Assembly: GCF_031082405.1 (NCBI RefSeq)
Contig: NZ_JAVHJU010000041.1
Span: forward strand, 1-64,000
Reading direction: 5' to 3'
DNA from: Amycolatopsis sp. A133
GTDB taxonomy: Bacteria; Actinomycetota; Actinomycetes; Mycobacteriales; Pseudonocardiaceae
DNA: 64,000 bases
The position numbers and the translations under genes are program-made. Positions 25,663 to 33,950 of this stretch are shown here, one piece after another. The notes beneath the pieces were generated by a model. The model did no database searches. It saw nothing but the letters and a program-made list of their open reading frames with translations, and was not told the DNA's origin. Positions within the stretch are counted from its first letter, which is position 1. Each line of letters begins with the position of its first letter.

Positions 25663-25744
25663 GTTGTTCCTTCCGCTGCCACGCCGGGTGTTTCCCGGTC
25701 ACCGCCCACTCTCGACGCCGGTGGCGACAACCCCCTGTCGGTGT

Positions 25745-26800
25745 TTACGAAACTTCGCGGAAAGTGGCCAGGAACGCGTCCGTCGTCGCGCGGTCGCGGA
25801 CCGCCAGCCGCAGGTGGTCCGGGCCCAGACCCGGAAACGTGTCCCCTCGCCGCACCGCGTAGCCCGCTTCCCTCAGCCGCTCGCGAAGCGCTGCCCCACC
25901 CGGAATCCGGACCAGCACGAACGGGCCGCGCGGGTCGCCCAGCACGTCGACCCCTTCGGCGGCCAGGCCGGACACCAGGTACTCGCGGTCGGCTTCCGCG
26001 GCCACCGCCAGCTTTTCGGCCTCCTCCACCGCGGCCGGGCGGCAGCACGCCACCGTCGCCACCCCGGCCAAAGTGGACACCGACCACGGCACCTGGACCG
26101 CCCGCAGCCGCGCGACGACGGCCGGCTCGGCGAGCACGTACCCCGCCCGCAGCCCGGCCAGGCCCCACGTCTTGGTCAGGCTGCGCAGGACGACGACGCC
26201 CACGTGGCCGGAAGCCAGGCTCTCGGCTTCGCCGGGAACGGCGTCCAGGAACGCCTCGTCGACCACCAGCAGCCGCCCGGGCCGCGCCAGGGCACGCAGC
26301 GACGCCGCCGGGTGCAGCACCGACGTCGGGTTGGTCGGGTTGCCGACGAACACCAGGTCAGCGTCGCCCGGCACGAGCGCCGGGTCGAGCACGAAGCCGT
26401 CCTCTTCGGACAGGATCACCCGCTCGACCGCGTGCCCCGCGGCGCGCAGCGCGGCCTCCGGCTCGGTGAACTGAGGGTGCACGACCACCGCGCGGCGCGG
26501 CCGGAAGGCCGAGGCCAGCAGGGTGAAGGCCTCCGCCGCTCCCGCCGTGACCAGGACTTCCTCGTGCGGACGGCCGTGCCGTGCGGCAACCGCGTGCACA
26601 GCGTCCTCAGTGGACGGATAGGCGGCCAGCGAGTCCAAAGCGGACGCCAGCTCCTGCCGCAGCCACGATGGCGGTCGCGGCAGCCGGACGTTCACCGCGA
26701 GATCGACCAGGCCCGGCCCGACCTCGCGGTCGCCGTGGTGGTGCAAGTCGAAACCCGCCGACGTGCTCCCTCCCGCGGAGGCGGAATCAGACACAGCCAT
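25745..26800 (-). CDS. cobC: CobC-like PLP-dependent aminotransferase (threonine-phosphate decarboxylase-type)
   Basis: The 351-residue fold-type I PLP enzyme resembles the Rv2231c/CobC group in actinobacterial cobalamin loci. It has LAVNVRLPRPPSWL, YPSTEDAVHAVAARHG, the substrate-binding GNPTNPTSVL and the PLP-lysine block SLTKTWGLAGLRAGY. The likely product is the aminopropanol (phosphate) precursor joined by CobD. Its start overlaps the end of cobB by 14 bp, so it is the last gene of the chlI/D-cobO-cobB-cobC unit. A histidinol-phosphate aminotransferase role cannot be excluded from sequence alone, but context favours CobC. Confidence 0.88.
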   Translation of the reverse strand: MAVSDSASAGGSTSAGFDLHHHGDREVGPGLVDLAVNVRLPRPPSWLRQELASALDSLAAYPSTEDAVHAVAARHGRPHEEVLVTAGAAEAFTLLASAFRPRRAVVVHPQFTEPEAALRAAGHAVERVILSEEDGFVLDPALVPGDADLVFVGNPTNPTSVLHPAASLRALARPGRLLVVDEAFLDAVPGEAESLASGHVGVVVLRSLTKTWGLAGLRAGYVLAEPAVVARLRAVQVPWSVSTLAGVATVACCRPAAVEEAEKLAVAAEADREYLVSGLAAEGVDVLGDPRGPFVLVRIPGGAALRERLREAGYAVRRGDTFPGLGPDHLRLAVRDRATTDAFLATFREVS

Positions 26801-28124
26801 GCGCCCGGACCCGGGCCGCGAACCGCTGGGCCAGCTCGGGGTATCCGGCCCAGTGGACGTGCAGGTAAGACGCGTGCAACGTCGGCGACGCGAAGCCGTC
26901 GAGCTGCCGGTCCCAGCCCCAGGCCGCCGAAGCGCCGTGCGAAGGCGTCACCTCGGTGCGGTGGAACTCGTGCCCGGTGACGCGCTGGCCGGCCGTCGCG
27001 AGCAGGTTGTCCTCGACGGCGACCGCGCGCCGGTAGCCGAGCTTGCCGCGGGCGGTCATCTTGGCGTCCGCGGGCACCGCGCCGACCATGGGCACGCCGT
27101 CCAGCGACTGGCACAGGTACAGCAGTCCCGCGCACTCGGCGCTCACCGGCATCCCGCGGCCGATCGCGGACGCCACCTCGGCCCGCAACGCCGTGTTCGC
27201 CGACAGCTCGGCCGCGTGCACCTCCGGGAACCCGCCGCCGAAGTAGAGACCGGCGCACCCGTCGGGCAGGGCGCGGTCTCGCAGCGGGTCGATGTCCACG
27301 ACTTCGACTCCGCACGCGGCCAGCAGCTCGATGTTCTCGGTGTAGCGGAAGGTGAACGCGGGGCCGCCCGCGGCCGCGACCGTCACTTGTGGACCATCCA
27401 CACCGGAGGGTTCCCAGGCCGGCGCCGAAAGCCGCGAAGCGCCGGATGCGATCCGGACGATCGCGTCGAGGTCGACGCCGTCCCGCACCCACGCGGCGAG
27501 TGCGGGCAGCACGTGCTGCGCCTCCGCGGCCCGTTCCGCCGCCGGGACGAGCCCGAGGTGACGGCTCGGCGCGTGGATCTCCTCGTTGCGGTACAACGCT
27601 CCCAGCAGCGGGACGCCGGTGGCTTCCAGCGCGGAGGCGATCTCGTCGAGGTGCCGCTGCGAGCCGAGCTTGTTGAGGATGACCCCGGCGAGCCGCACGC
27701 GGTTGTCGTAGTGGGCGAAGCCCAGTACCGTCGCGGCGACGCTGCGCGAGGCCGCCGACGCGTCGACGACCAGCACCACCGGCGCGTCCAGGACCCGGGC
27801 CACGTGCGCGGTCGAGGCGTAGCCCTCGGTCCCCAGCGCCCCGTCGAACAGGCCCATCACGCCTTCGATCACGGCGATGTCGGCGCCGCGGGAACCGTGC
27901 CGCAGCAACGGAACCAGCTGCTCCTCGCCCTGGAGGAACGGGTCGAGGTTGCGCGCCGGCCGCCCGGTCGCGAGTGCGTGGTAGCCCGGGTCGATGAAGT
28001 CCGGGCCGACCTTGTGCCCGGACACCCGGTGCCCGGCCGCGCGCAGCGCCGCCATCAGCCCGGCGGCGATCGTGGTCTTGCCGTGCCCGGAGCCGGGCGC
28101 GGCGACGACCACGCGCGCTACCAC
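26787..28124 (-). CDS. cobB: Cobyrinic/hydrogenobyrinic acid a,c-diamide synthase
   Basis: The 445-residue protein amidates the a and c side chains with glutamine and ATP. The N-terminal P-loop is VVVAAPGSGHGKTTIAAG, followed by KVGPDFIDPGYH and VIEGVMGLFDG, all typical of CobB/CbiA. The C-terminal amidotransferase has its Cys in PVSAECAGLLYLC, after YFGGGFPEVHA. The GTG start at 28124 overlaps the end of cobO by 7 bp. In the aerobic route this step acts before cobalt insertion by CobN. Confidence 0.97.
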   Translation of the reverse strand: MVARVVVAAPGSGHGKTTIAAGLMAALRAAGHRVSGHKVGPDFIDPGYHALATGRPARNLDPFLQGEEQLVPLLRHGSRGADIAVIEGVMGLFDGALGTEGYASTAHVARVLDAPVVLVVDASAASRSVAATVLGFAHYDNRVRLAGVILNKLGSQRHLDEIASALEATGVPLLGALYRNEEIHAPSRHLGLVPAAERAAEAQHVLPALAAWVRDGVDLDAIVRIASGASRLSAPAWEPSGVDGPQVTVAAAGGPAFTFRYTENIELLAACGVEVVDIDPLRDRALPDGCAGLYFGGGFPEVHAAELSANTALRAEVASAIGRGMPVSAECAGLLYLCQSLDGVPMVGAVPADAKMTARGKLGYRRAVAVEDNLLATAGQRVTGHEFHRTEVTPSHGASAAWGWDRQLDGFASPTLHASYLHVHWAGYPELAQRFAARVRAHGCV

Positions 28125-28732
28125 TCGATCCCCCGCTGGCCCTTCTGGCCGGCGTCCATCGGGTGCTTGACCTTGGTCATCTCGGCGACCAAGTCGGCGG
28201 CCTCGACGAGTTCAGGCGGCGCGTACCGGCCGGTGATGACGACGTGCTGGTGCCCCGGCCGCGAGACCAAGGTGGACACGACGTCGTCCACGTCGAGCCA
28301 ACCCCACTTCAGCAGGTACGAAAACTCGTCGAGGACGTAGAAGCCGTGCGTCTCGGCGGCGAGGCGGCGCTTGATCTCCGCCCAGCCTTCCCGCGCGTTC
28401 TCCGCGTGGTCGTCTTCGGTGCCGGACTTGCGCGCCCAGCTCCACCCTTCGCCCATCTTGTGCCACTCGACCGGGCCGCCCTGGCCGGTGTCGTCGTGCA
28501 GCTTCCCCAGCGCGCGGAACGCGGCTTCCTCGCCGACGCGCCACTTCGCCGACTTGACGAACTGGAACACGCCGATCGACCAGCCCTGGTTCCAGGCCCG
28601 CAGCGCCATTCCGAACGCGGCGGTCGACTTGCCCTTCATCTCGCCGGTGTGCACGGCGAGCAGCGGCCGGTTGCGGCGCTGACGCGTGGTCAGCCCGTCG
28701 TCGGGGACGGCTTCGGGTTTGCCCTGCGGCAT
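28118..28732 (-). CDS. cobO: Cob(I)yrinic acid a,c-diamide adenosyltransferase
   Basis: The 204-residue enzyme transfers the adenosyl group from ATP to the cobalt. The family P-loop is HTGEMKGKSTAAFG (residues 28-41), and FVKSAKWRVGEE, VEWHKMGEGWSW, FYVLDEFSYLLKWGW and VVITGRYAP are the other CobO blocks. The ATG shares its A with the TGA of the upstream chelatase gene (TGATG), a tight coupling that puts metal insertion and adenosylation in one message. Confidence 0.97.
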   Translation of the reverse strand: MPQGKPEAVPDDGLTTRQRRNRPLLAVHTGEMKGKSTAAFGMALRAWNQGWSIGVFQFVKSAKWRVGEEAAFRALGKLHDDTGQGGPVEWHKMGEGWSWARKSGTEDDHAENAREGWAEIKRRLAAETHGFYVLDEFSYLLKWGWLDVDDVVSTLVSRPGHQHVVITGRYAPPELVEAADLVAEMTKVKHPMDAGQKGQRGIEW

Positions 28733-30687
28733 CAGGCGGCCTTTCCGGTCCGGGCGCGCACGGCGCTCGTGAGGGACTCGGCGGCGACGTCACCCAGCGG
28801 CACGTGCTCGGCGCCGAGGTGCGTGGCCAGGTCGGCGGCCAGCCCGAGCCGCATCTTGCCGCTCTCGCAGTCCATGACGATCGCCGTGACGCCGGCCAGC
28901 AGCCCGGCCGCGGCCTGGGCGCGCGCGACGGCGTCCGGGCCGCTGGTGGCGCGGCCGTCGGTGACGACGACCAGCAGCGGGCGCCGCCGGGGGTCGCGGA
29001 TCTCCTCGACGCGCAGCACCCGGGCCGCCTCCAGGAGCCCTTCGGCCAACGGCGTCCGGCCGCCGGTCGGCAGGCCTTCGAGGCGGGACGCGGCCGCGTC
29101 GACGCTGATCGTCGGCGGCAGCGCGAGTTCGGCGGCGTCGCCGCGGAAAGTCACCAGCCCGACCTTGTCGCGGCGCTGGTAGGCGTCCAGCAGCAGCGAC
29201 AGGACCGCCGACTTGACCTCGCGCATCCGCGCCTTCGCGCCCATCGAGCCGGACGCGTCGACGCAGAACAGGACGAGGTTGCCTTCGCGGCCTTCGCGCA
29301 GCGCGAACCGCAGGTCCTCGGGACGCAGCTTGAGCCCGGCTCCGACGCGGCCGCGGGCTTTCTGGTGCGGCGCCGCGGCTTTCACGGTCGCGACCAGGTG
29401 CGGCCGGCCTTCGCGGACGCTGCCCGGCTGGACGCCGATGGTCCGGCCGCTGTCGGTGATGGCGCGCGAACGGCGTCCGCGCTCGCCTTCGCCCATGCCC
29501 TTGACGCGGAAGACGCGCGCCTTGAACGTGTCGCCGGCGCCTACGGTCTTCTGCTGTCCGCCCGCGTTCTGCTGCGGCTCGCCTTGGCTGCCCTGCGGGA
29601 CGTCCTGGGGCGCTTCCTGAGGTGCTTCCTCGGGTTTCGAGCCCGAGCCGGGTCCGTCGTCCTCGGGGCCGGGCTCCGGCGGCTGGGCGTCCTGAAGGGC
29701 CTGTTCCAGTTGCTCTTCCGAGATCCCGGGCGCGTCGAAGGGGTTGCGGCGGCGCCGGTGCGGCAGCGCGAGCCGCGCGGCGACGCGGACGTCTTCGGTG
29801 GTCACCTCGTCGCGGCCGGCCCAGGCCGCGTGCGCGACGGCGGTGCGGGCGGTGACGATGTCCGCGCGCATGCCGTCGACCTCGAAGGACGCGCAGACCT
29901 CGGCGATCTGGCGCAGAGCGTCGTCGGGGAGCTTGACGGCGGGCAGAAGCCGTTGCGCCGCTTCGATGTCCGCGGCGAGCTTGGCGTCTTCGCCGGCGTA
30001 CTGCGCGGCGAAGGCGTCGGGATCGGCTTCGTAGGCCAGGCGGCGCCGGACGACCTCGACGCGCTGCTCCGGGTCGCGGCTGGAGGCGACCTCGACGGTC
30101 AGCCCGAACCGGTCCAGCAGCTGCGGCCGCAGCTCGCCCTCTTCCGGGTTCATGGTGCCGATCAGCACGAACCGCGCCGCGTGCGACACGGAGACGCCCT
30201 CGCGTTCCACGGTCGCCCGGCCCATCGCAGCGGCGTCCAGGAGGGTGTCGACGAGGTGGTCGTGCAGCAGGTTGACCTCGTCGACGTACAGCAGCCCGCG
30301 GTGCGCGGCGGCCAGGAGGCCCGGCTGGAAGTCCGTGACGCCTTCGGCGAGCGCGCGTTCCAGGTGCAGCGAGCCGATCACGCGGTCTTCCGCGGCGCCG
30401 ACCGGGAGTTCGACCAGCTTCGCCGGACGCCGGTGGCTGCCCGCGCCGTCGTGGGGGCCGTCGGGGCACCAGGGGTCGGGAGCCGCGGGGTCGCAGGAGA
30501 ACCGGCAGCCGTCGACGACGTCGACCCCGGGCAGCAGACCCGCGAGCGCGCGGACCATCGTCGACTTCGCGGTGCCCTTCTCGCCGCGCACCAGCACCCC
30601 GCCGACGGCGGGCGAGATCGACGAGAGGACCAGCGCCAGGCGCAGGTCGGGCAACCCGACGACGGCGGTGAACGGGTACGGCTTCAA
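28732..30687 (-). CDS. Mg-chelatase-like ATPase/VWA protein, predicted cobaltochelatase subunit
   Basis: The 651-residue protein fuses a ChlI-type AAA+ ATPase (Walker A GEKGTAKST at residues 35-43, then LLYVDEVNLLHDHLVDTLLDA and MNPEEGELRPQLLDRFGL) to a Pro/Glu/Gln-rich linker and a ChlD-type von Willebrand A domain with a MIDAS motif (CVDASGSMGAKARM). In organisms without CobS/CobT, such ChlI/ChlD proteins work with CobN to insert cobalt. It heads the leftward cobO-cobB-cobC unit and diverges from cobL with a 68-bp gap that must hold both promoters. Confidence 0.92.
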   Translation of the reverse strand: MKPYPFTAVVGLPDLRLALVLSSISPAVGGVLVRGEKGTAKSTMVRALAGLLPGVDVVDGCRFSCDPAAPDPWCPDGPHDGAGSHRRPAKLVELPVGAAEDRVIGSLHLERALAEGVTDFQPGLLAAAHRGLLYVDEVNLLHDHLVDTLLDAAAMGRATVEREGVSVSHAARFVLIGTMNPEEGELRPQLLDRFGLTVEVASSRDPEQRVEVVRRRLAYEADPDAFAAQYAGEDAKLAADIEAAQRLLPAVKLPDDALRQIAEVCASFEVDGMRADIVTARTAVAHAAWAGRDEVTTEDVRVAARLALPHRRRRNPFDAPGISEEQLEQALQDAQPPEPGPEDDGPGSGSKPEEAPQEAPQDVPQGSQGEPQQNAGGQQKTVGAGDTFKARVFRVKGMGEGERGRRSRAITDSGRTIGVQPGSVREGRPHLVATVKAAAPHQKARGRVGAGLKLRPEDLRFALREGREGNLVLFCVDASGSMGAKARMREVKSAVLSLLLDAYQRRDKVGLVTFRGDAAELALPPTISVDAAASRLEGLPTGGRTPLAEGLLEAARVLRVEEIRDPRRRPLLVVVTDGRATSGPDAVARAQAAAGLLAGVTAIVMDCESGKMRLGLAADLATHLGAEHVPLGDVAAESLTSAVRARTGKAA

Positions 30688-30755
30688 CAGCGCTCCTCCG
30701 GCTCGGCGACCGGCCGATCATCGCACAGCGCCCGCCTCGCTTAGGGTGGGAAATC

Positions 30756-31940
30756 GTGCGCGAAACATCACGTCGATCCGCTGCGGAGGAGGGCTCCGCG
30801 ACCCGCCTCACCGTGGTGGGGATCGGAGCCGACGGCTGGCCCGGCCTGTCGGAGCAGGCGAAGGCCGCGGTGCTCGCCGCCGACGTCGTGCTCGGTGCGC
30901 CCCGGCAGCTGGGCTACCTGCCCGAGGGTGTCCGCGGTGAGCCGTGGCCGACCCCGCTGCTGCCCGCGCTGGACGCGGTCATCGCCGAGCACGAAGGCGC
31001 CCGGATCTGCGTCCTGGCCAGCGGCGATCCGTTTTTGTCGGGGGTGGGTGCCACACTGGTGGCCCATGGATACGAGGTCGAAGCGCTGCCCGCGCTCTCC
31101 TCGGTGACACTGGCCCGGGCACGGCTGGGCTGGTCCGCCGAGGAGACCGAGGTGGTCACCATCGTCGGCCGGTCGTCCGCCCGCGTCGCCCGGGTGCTGG
31201 CGCCGCGCCGGCGAGTGCTCGTCCTGGGTGCCGACGCGCCCGCTCTGCGCTCCCTGCTCACCGTGCGGGGTTACGGCGAGAGCGAGCTGATCGCGTTGGC
31301 GGACCTGGGCGGGCCCGACGAGCGCATCACCGACGGCTGGACCGGCGATCCCGGGCCGCTGACGGTGTTCGCGCTGGAGTGCGCGGGTCCGGCGTTGCCG
31401 CTGATCGGCATCCCGGACGACGTGTACGCCCACGACGGGCAGCTGACGAAACGCGACCTGCGCGTGTCGGCGCTGGCCCGCCTCGCGCCGAGTCCCGGCG
31501 AGCTGTTGTGGGACGTCGGCGCGGGCGCGGGCAGCGTCGGCATCGAGTGGTCACGGCTGAACGGGCTGAACCGGGCGGTCGCGATCGAACGCTCTCCGGA
31601 GCGGGCCGAACGCATCGGCCGGAACGCATTGGATCTGGGAGTACCGGAATTGGAGGTGGTGACGGGGGAAGCACCGGAAGCGCTGAGCGCGCTGCCCGCA
31701 CCGGACGCGGTCTTCATCGGAGGCGGCGTGACGGCGCCGGGCGTACTGGACGCGTGCGTGGCGACAGGCGCGCGAGTGGTGGCGCACGGAGTGACGCTGG
31801 AGGCCGAGCAGGTCCTGGCCCGTGCGTACGAGGAGCACGGTGGAGAGCTGCTGAGGATCGGCGTGGAGCGGGCGGCCCCCTTGGGCGGCTTCACGGGCTG
31901 GACTCCGGCGCGGGTGGTGACGCAGTGGAGCAACCGGTGA
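30756..31940 (+). CDS. cobL: Precorrin-6B C5,15-methyltransferase (decarboxylating), CbiE-CbiT fusion
   Basis: The 394-residue protein has an N-terminal CbiE-type tetrapyrrole methylase (LTVVGIGADGWPGLSEQAK, VLASGDPFLSGVG) and, from about residue 225, a CbiT-type Rossmann methyltransferase (DLRVSALARLAPSPGELLWDVGAGAGSVGIEW, later VFIGGGVTAPG). The fused form is the aerobic CobL, which methylates C5 and C15 and removes a carboxylate. GTG 30756 is the start. The stop overlaps GTGA with a small reading frame that leads into cobM. Confidence 0.96.
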   Translation: MRETSRRSAAEEGSATRLTVVGIGADGWPGLSEQAKAAVLAADVVLGAPRQLGYLPEGVRGEPWPTPLLPALDAVIAEHEGARICVLASGDPFLSGVGATLVAHGYEVEALPALSSVTLARARLGWSAEETEVVTIVGRSSARVARVLAPRRRVLVLGADAPALRSLLTVRGYGESELIALADLGGPDERITDGWTGDPGPLTVFALECAGPALPLIGIPDDVYAHDGQLTKRDLRVSALARLAPSPGELLWDVGAGAGSVGIEWSRLNGLNRAVAIERSPERAERIGRNALDLGVPELEVVTGEAPEALSALPAPDAVFIGGGVTAPGVLDACVATGARVVAHGVTLEAEQVLARAYEEHGGELLRIGVERAAPLGGFTGWTPARVVTQWSNR

Positions 31941-32181
31941 CCGGGGCTGCGCCACGGCACGGCTCGACGGACGGACGGCCGCTGCACCGGCCCGGCCCTG
32001 TGGAGCAGCCGATGACCGCCGCTGCGGCAGGCATCCGACGGATTGCGGGCCGTCGCGTGCAGCGGGCGGCGACAACGGGCCTCGCCGGCCGTCGCGGACA
32101 CGCAACCGGCGCCGCGACACCGGCCGGCCGGCCCCGACCGGCCGGCGCCGCACACCAGACCCTGCGGAGCGACCGATGACC
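31926..32181 (+). repeat. Three diverged copies of the gene-junction sequence between cobL and cobM
   Basis: Copy A (31926-31951, the cobL stop), copy B (32001-32026) and copy C (about 32164-32181, the cobM start) share TGGAGC-ACCG-TGACCG. A and B agree at 22 of 26 positions. Each contains GGAG followed by GTGA or ATGA, that is, a ribosome site plus start/stop overlap. The intergenic DNA thus seems to have grown by duplication of a coupled junction. Confidence 0.6.
31937..32179 (+). CDS. Putative 80-residue Arg/Ala-rich reading frame bridging cobL and cobM
   Basis: A frame of 80 codons starts with GTG inside the cobL stop (GTGA) and ends with TGA inside the cobM start (ATGA), exactly as the other genes of this operon are joined. 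An internal ATG at 32011, also preceded by GGAG, would give 55 residues. The product (GIRRIAGRRVQRAATTGLAGRR and similar) is basic and of low complexity, with no known domain. It may be a translation-coupling peptide, or noncoding DNA that happens to stay open. I do not recognise a function. Confidence 0.35.
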   Translation: MTGAAPRHGSTDGRPLHRPGPVEQPMTAAAAGIRRIAGRRVQRAATTGLAGRRGHATGAATPAGRPRPAGAAHQTLRSDR

Positions 32182-32937
32182 GTGTACTTCATCGGCGCCG
32201 GGCCCGGTGCCGCCGACCTCATCACCGTGCGGGGGCGGGACCTCCTGGCCCGCTGCGACATCTGCCTCTACCCGGGCAGCATGACGCCCACCGATCTGCT
32301 CGCGTACTGCGCGCCGGGCACCGAGCTCGTCGACACGGCGAACCTCGCGCTGGAGGCGATTGTCGCGCGGATGGTGGCGGCCCACCGAGACGGGCACGAG
32401 GTCGCGCGGCTGTGCTCCGGCGATCCGTCGCTCTACAGCGCCGTCGCCGAGCAGATGCGGCGGCTGGACGCCGCCGGGGTGCCGTACCAGGTCGTTCCCG
32501 GCGTGCCCGCCTTCGCCGCTTCGGCCGCGGTGCTGCAGCGGGAACTCACCGTGCCCGAAATCGGGCAGAGCCTGGTGATCACCCGGGTTCAGGCGCGCTC
32601 CACCAAGATGCCCTCCGGTGAGACCCTCGCCGCCTTTGCCGCGACCGGGGCGACCCTCGCGCTGCACCTTGCGATCAACCACGTCGAGCGGGTGGCCGGT
32701 GAGCTCAAGCCGCACTACGGCGAAGACTGCCCGGTCGCCGTCGTCGCGCTGGCGAGCCAGCCCGGGGAGACCGTCGTGCGCGGGGTGCTCGGCGAACTGC
32801 CGGCGCTGGTCCGCGAGGCCGGGATGACGCGCGCCGCCACCATTTTTGTCGGGCGGGTGCTCGCCGCGACGAACTTTCCCGACAGCTTCCTCTACTCGAG
32901 TGCCCGTGACCGGGCGAACCAACCGGAGTCGTTGTGA
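32176..32937 (+). CDS. cobM: Precorrin-4 C11-methyltransferase
   Basis: The 253-residue tetrapyrrole methylase starts MTVYFIGAGPGAADLITVRG, with LYPGSMTP, VARLCSGDPSLYSA, VVPGVPAFAASAA and a C-terminal FVGRVL, all CobM/CbiF blocks. It methylates C11 of precorrin-4 to give precorrin-5. The ATG has GGAG upstream and overlaps the bridging frame; its own stop overlaps the next GTG (GTGA). Confidence 0.96.
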   Translation: MTVYFIGAGPGAADLITVRGRDLLARCDICLYPGSMTPTDLLAYCAPGTELVDTANLALEAIVARMVAAHRDGHEVARLCSGDPSLYSAVAEQMRRLDAAGVPYQVVPGVPAFAASAAVLQRELTVPEIGQSLVITRVQARSTKMPSGETLAAFAATGATLALHLAINHVERVAGELKPHYGEDCPVAVVALASQPGETVVRGVLGELPALVREAGMTRAATIFVGRVLAATNFPDSFLYSSARDRANQPESL

Positions 32938-33950
32938 CGGAACTTCGCTGGGGCCTGCTGGCCGCCGGGACCATCGCCGCCCACTTCGCCGCGGGCGTCG
33001 ACGAGAGCAAACACGGCGTGCTCGCCGCCGTCGCGGCGCGGGACGCCGGCCGGGCGCGGGAGTTCGCCACGCGCTTCGACATCCCGAAGGCTTACGGCAG
33101 TTACGAAGAGCTCCTCGCCGACCCGGACGTCGACGCCGTGTACGTCGCGACACCGCACGCGCTGCACAAGCAGTGGGCCATCGCCGCCGCCGAAGCGGGC
33201 AAGCACGTCCTGTGCGAGAAGCCGTTGACCATCACCGCGGCCGACGCCGAGGAGGTGATCGCCGCGGCGCGCGCGCACGACGTCTTCCTGATGGAGGCGT
33301 TCATGTACCGGCTGCACCCGCAGACGCGGCGGCTGGTCGAGCTGATCTCCTCCGGCGCGATCGGCGAGGTCCGCGCGGTGGACACGACCTTCTCGTTCGA
33401 CAGCAACCCCGAGGAGACCGCCCGCCTGTCCGACCCGGCGCTCGGCGGCGGCGGGATCCTCGACGTCGGCTGCTACTGCACGTCGCTGGCCCGGCTGGTC
33501 GCGCAAGCCGCCACCGGGCAGGACGTCGTCGAGCCGGCCGAGGTCAGCGGGATGGCGCACCTGTCCGCCACCGGCGTCGACGAGTGGGCGACCGGCCTGC
33601 TGCGCCTGCCCGGCGACATCCTCGCGACGATCTCGTGCGGGATCCGGCTCACCCGCGAGGACGGCATCCGCGTCTTCGGCTCGGCCGGGCAGCTCCACAT
33701 CCCGCAGCCCGCGTGGATCCACCCGCTGCGCGACCCCGGCGTCTCGCAGATCATCCTCACCCCGGCCGGCGGCGAGCCGCAGGTCATCGAGGTCGAAGCC
33801 ACCCAGGGGGTCTTCGCGCGCGAAGCGGACCACGTCGCCGCACACGTCGAAGACCGCCAGTCGCCCGAGCTGAGCTGGGCGGAGACCCTCGCCAACCTGC
33901 GTACGCTGGACCGCTGGCGCGAAGCCGTCGGCTACGGGCGTTCCTCGTGA
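32934..33950 (+). CDS. Gfo/Idh/MocA family oxidoreductase inside the cobalamin operon
   Basis: The 338-residue protein has a Rossmann start (WGLLAAGTIAAHFA), AVYVATPHALHKQW and the family's catalytic EKP motif (HVLCEKPLT), then FMYRLHPQ and a C-terminal alpha/beta domain with GGILDVGCYC, as in dihydrodiol/xylose dehydrogenase-like members. These enzymes oxidise or reduce sugars or other alcohols with NAD(P). It is joined by GTGA overlaps to both cobM and cobK, so it is a full member of the operon. No cobF is seen; CobF would act between CobM and CobK. Whether this enzyme touches the corrin pathway is unknown. Confidence 0.92.
   Translation: MTELRWGLLAAGTIAAHFAAGVDESKHGVLAAVAARDAGRAREFATRFDIPKAYGSYEELLADPDVDAVYVATPHALHKQWAIAAAEAGKHVLCEKPLTITAADAEEVIAAARAHDVFLMEAFMYRLHPQTRRLVELISSGAIGEVRAVDTTFSFDSNPEETARLSDPALGGGGILDVGCYCTSLARLVAQAATGQDVVEPAEVSGMAHLSATGVDEWATGLLRLPGDILATISCGIRLTREDGIRVFGSAGQLHIPQPAWIHPLRDPGVSQIILTPAGGEPQVIEVEATQGVFAREADHVAAHVEDRQSPELSWAETLANLRTLDRWREAVGYGRSS

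Noticed and set aside
31937..32179. A hidden cobF or cobE remnant between cobL and cobM
   Set aside because: The 80-codon frame has none of the methylase motifs (GxGxGD, SGDP), so it is not a remnant of a corrin methyltransferase.
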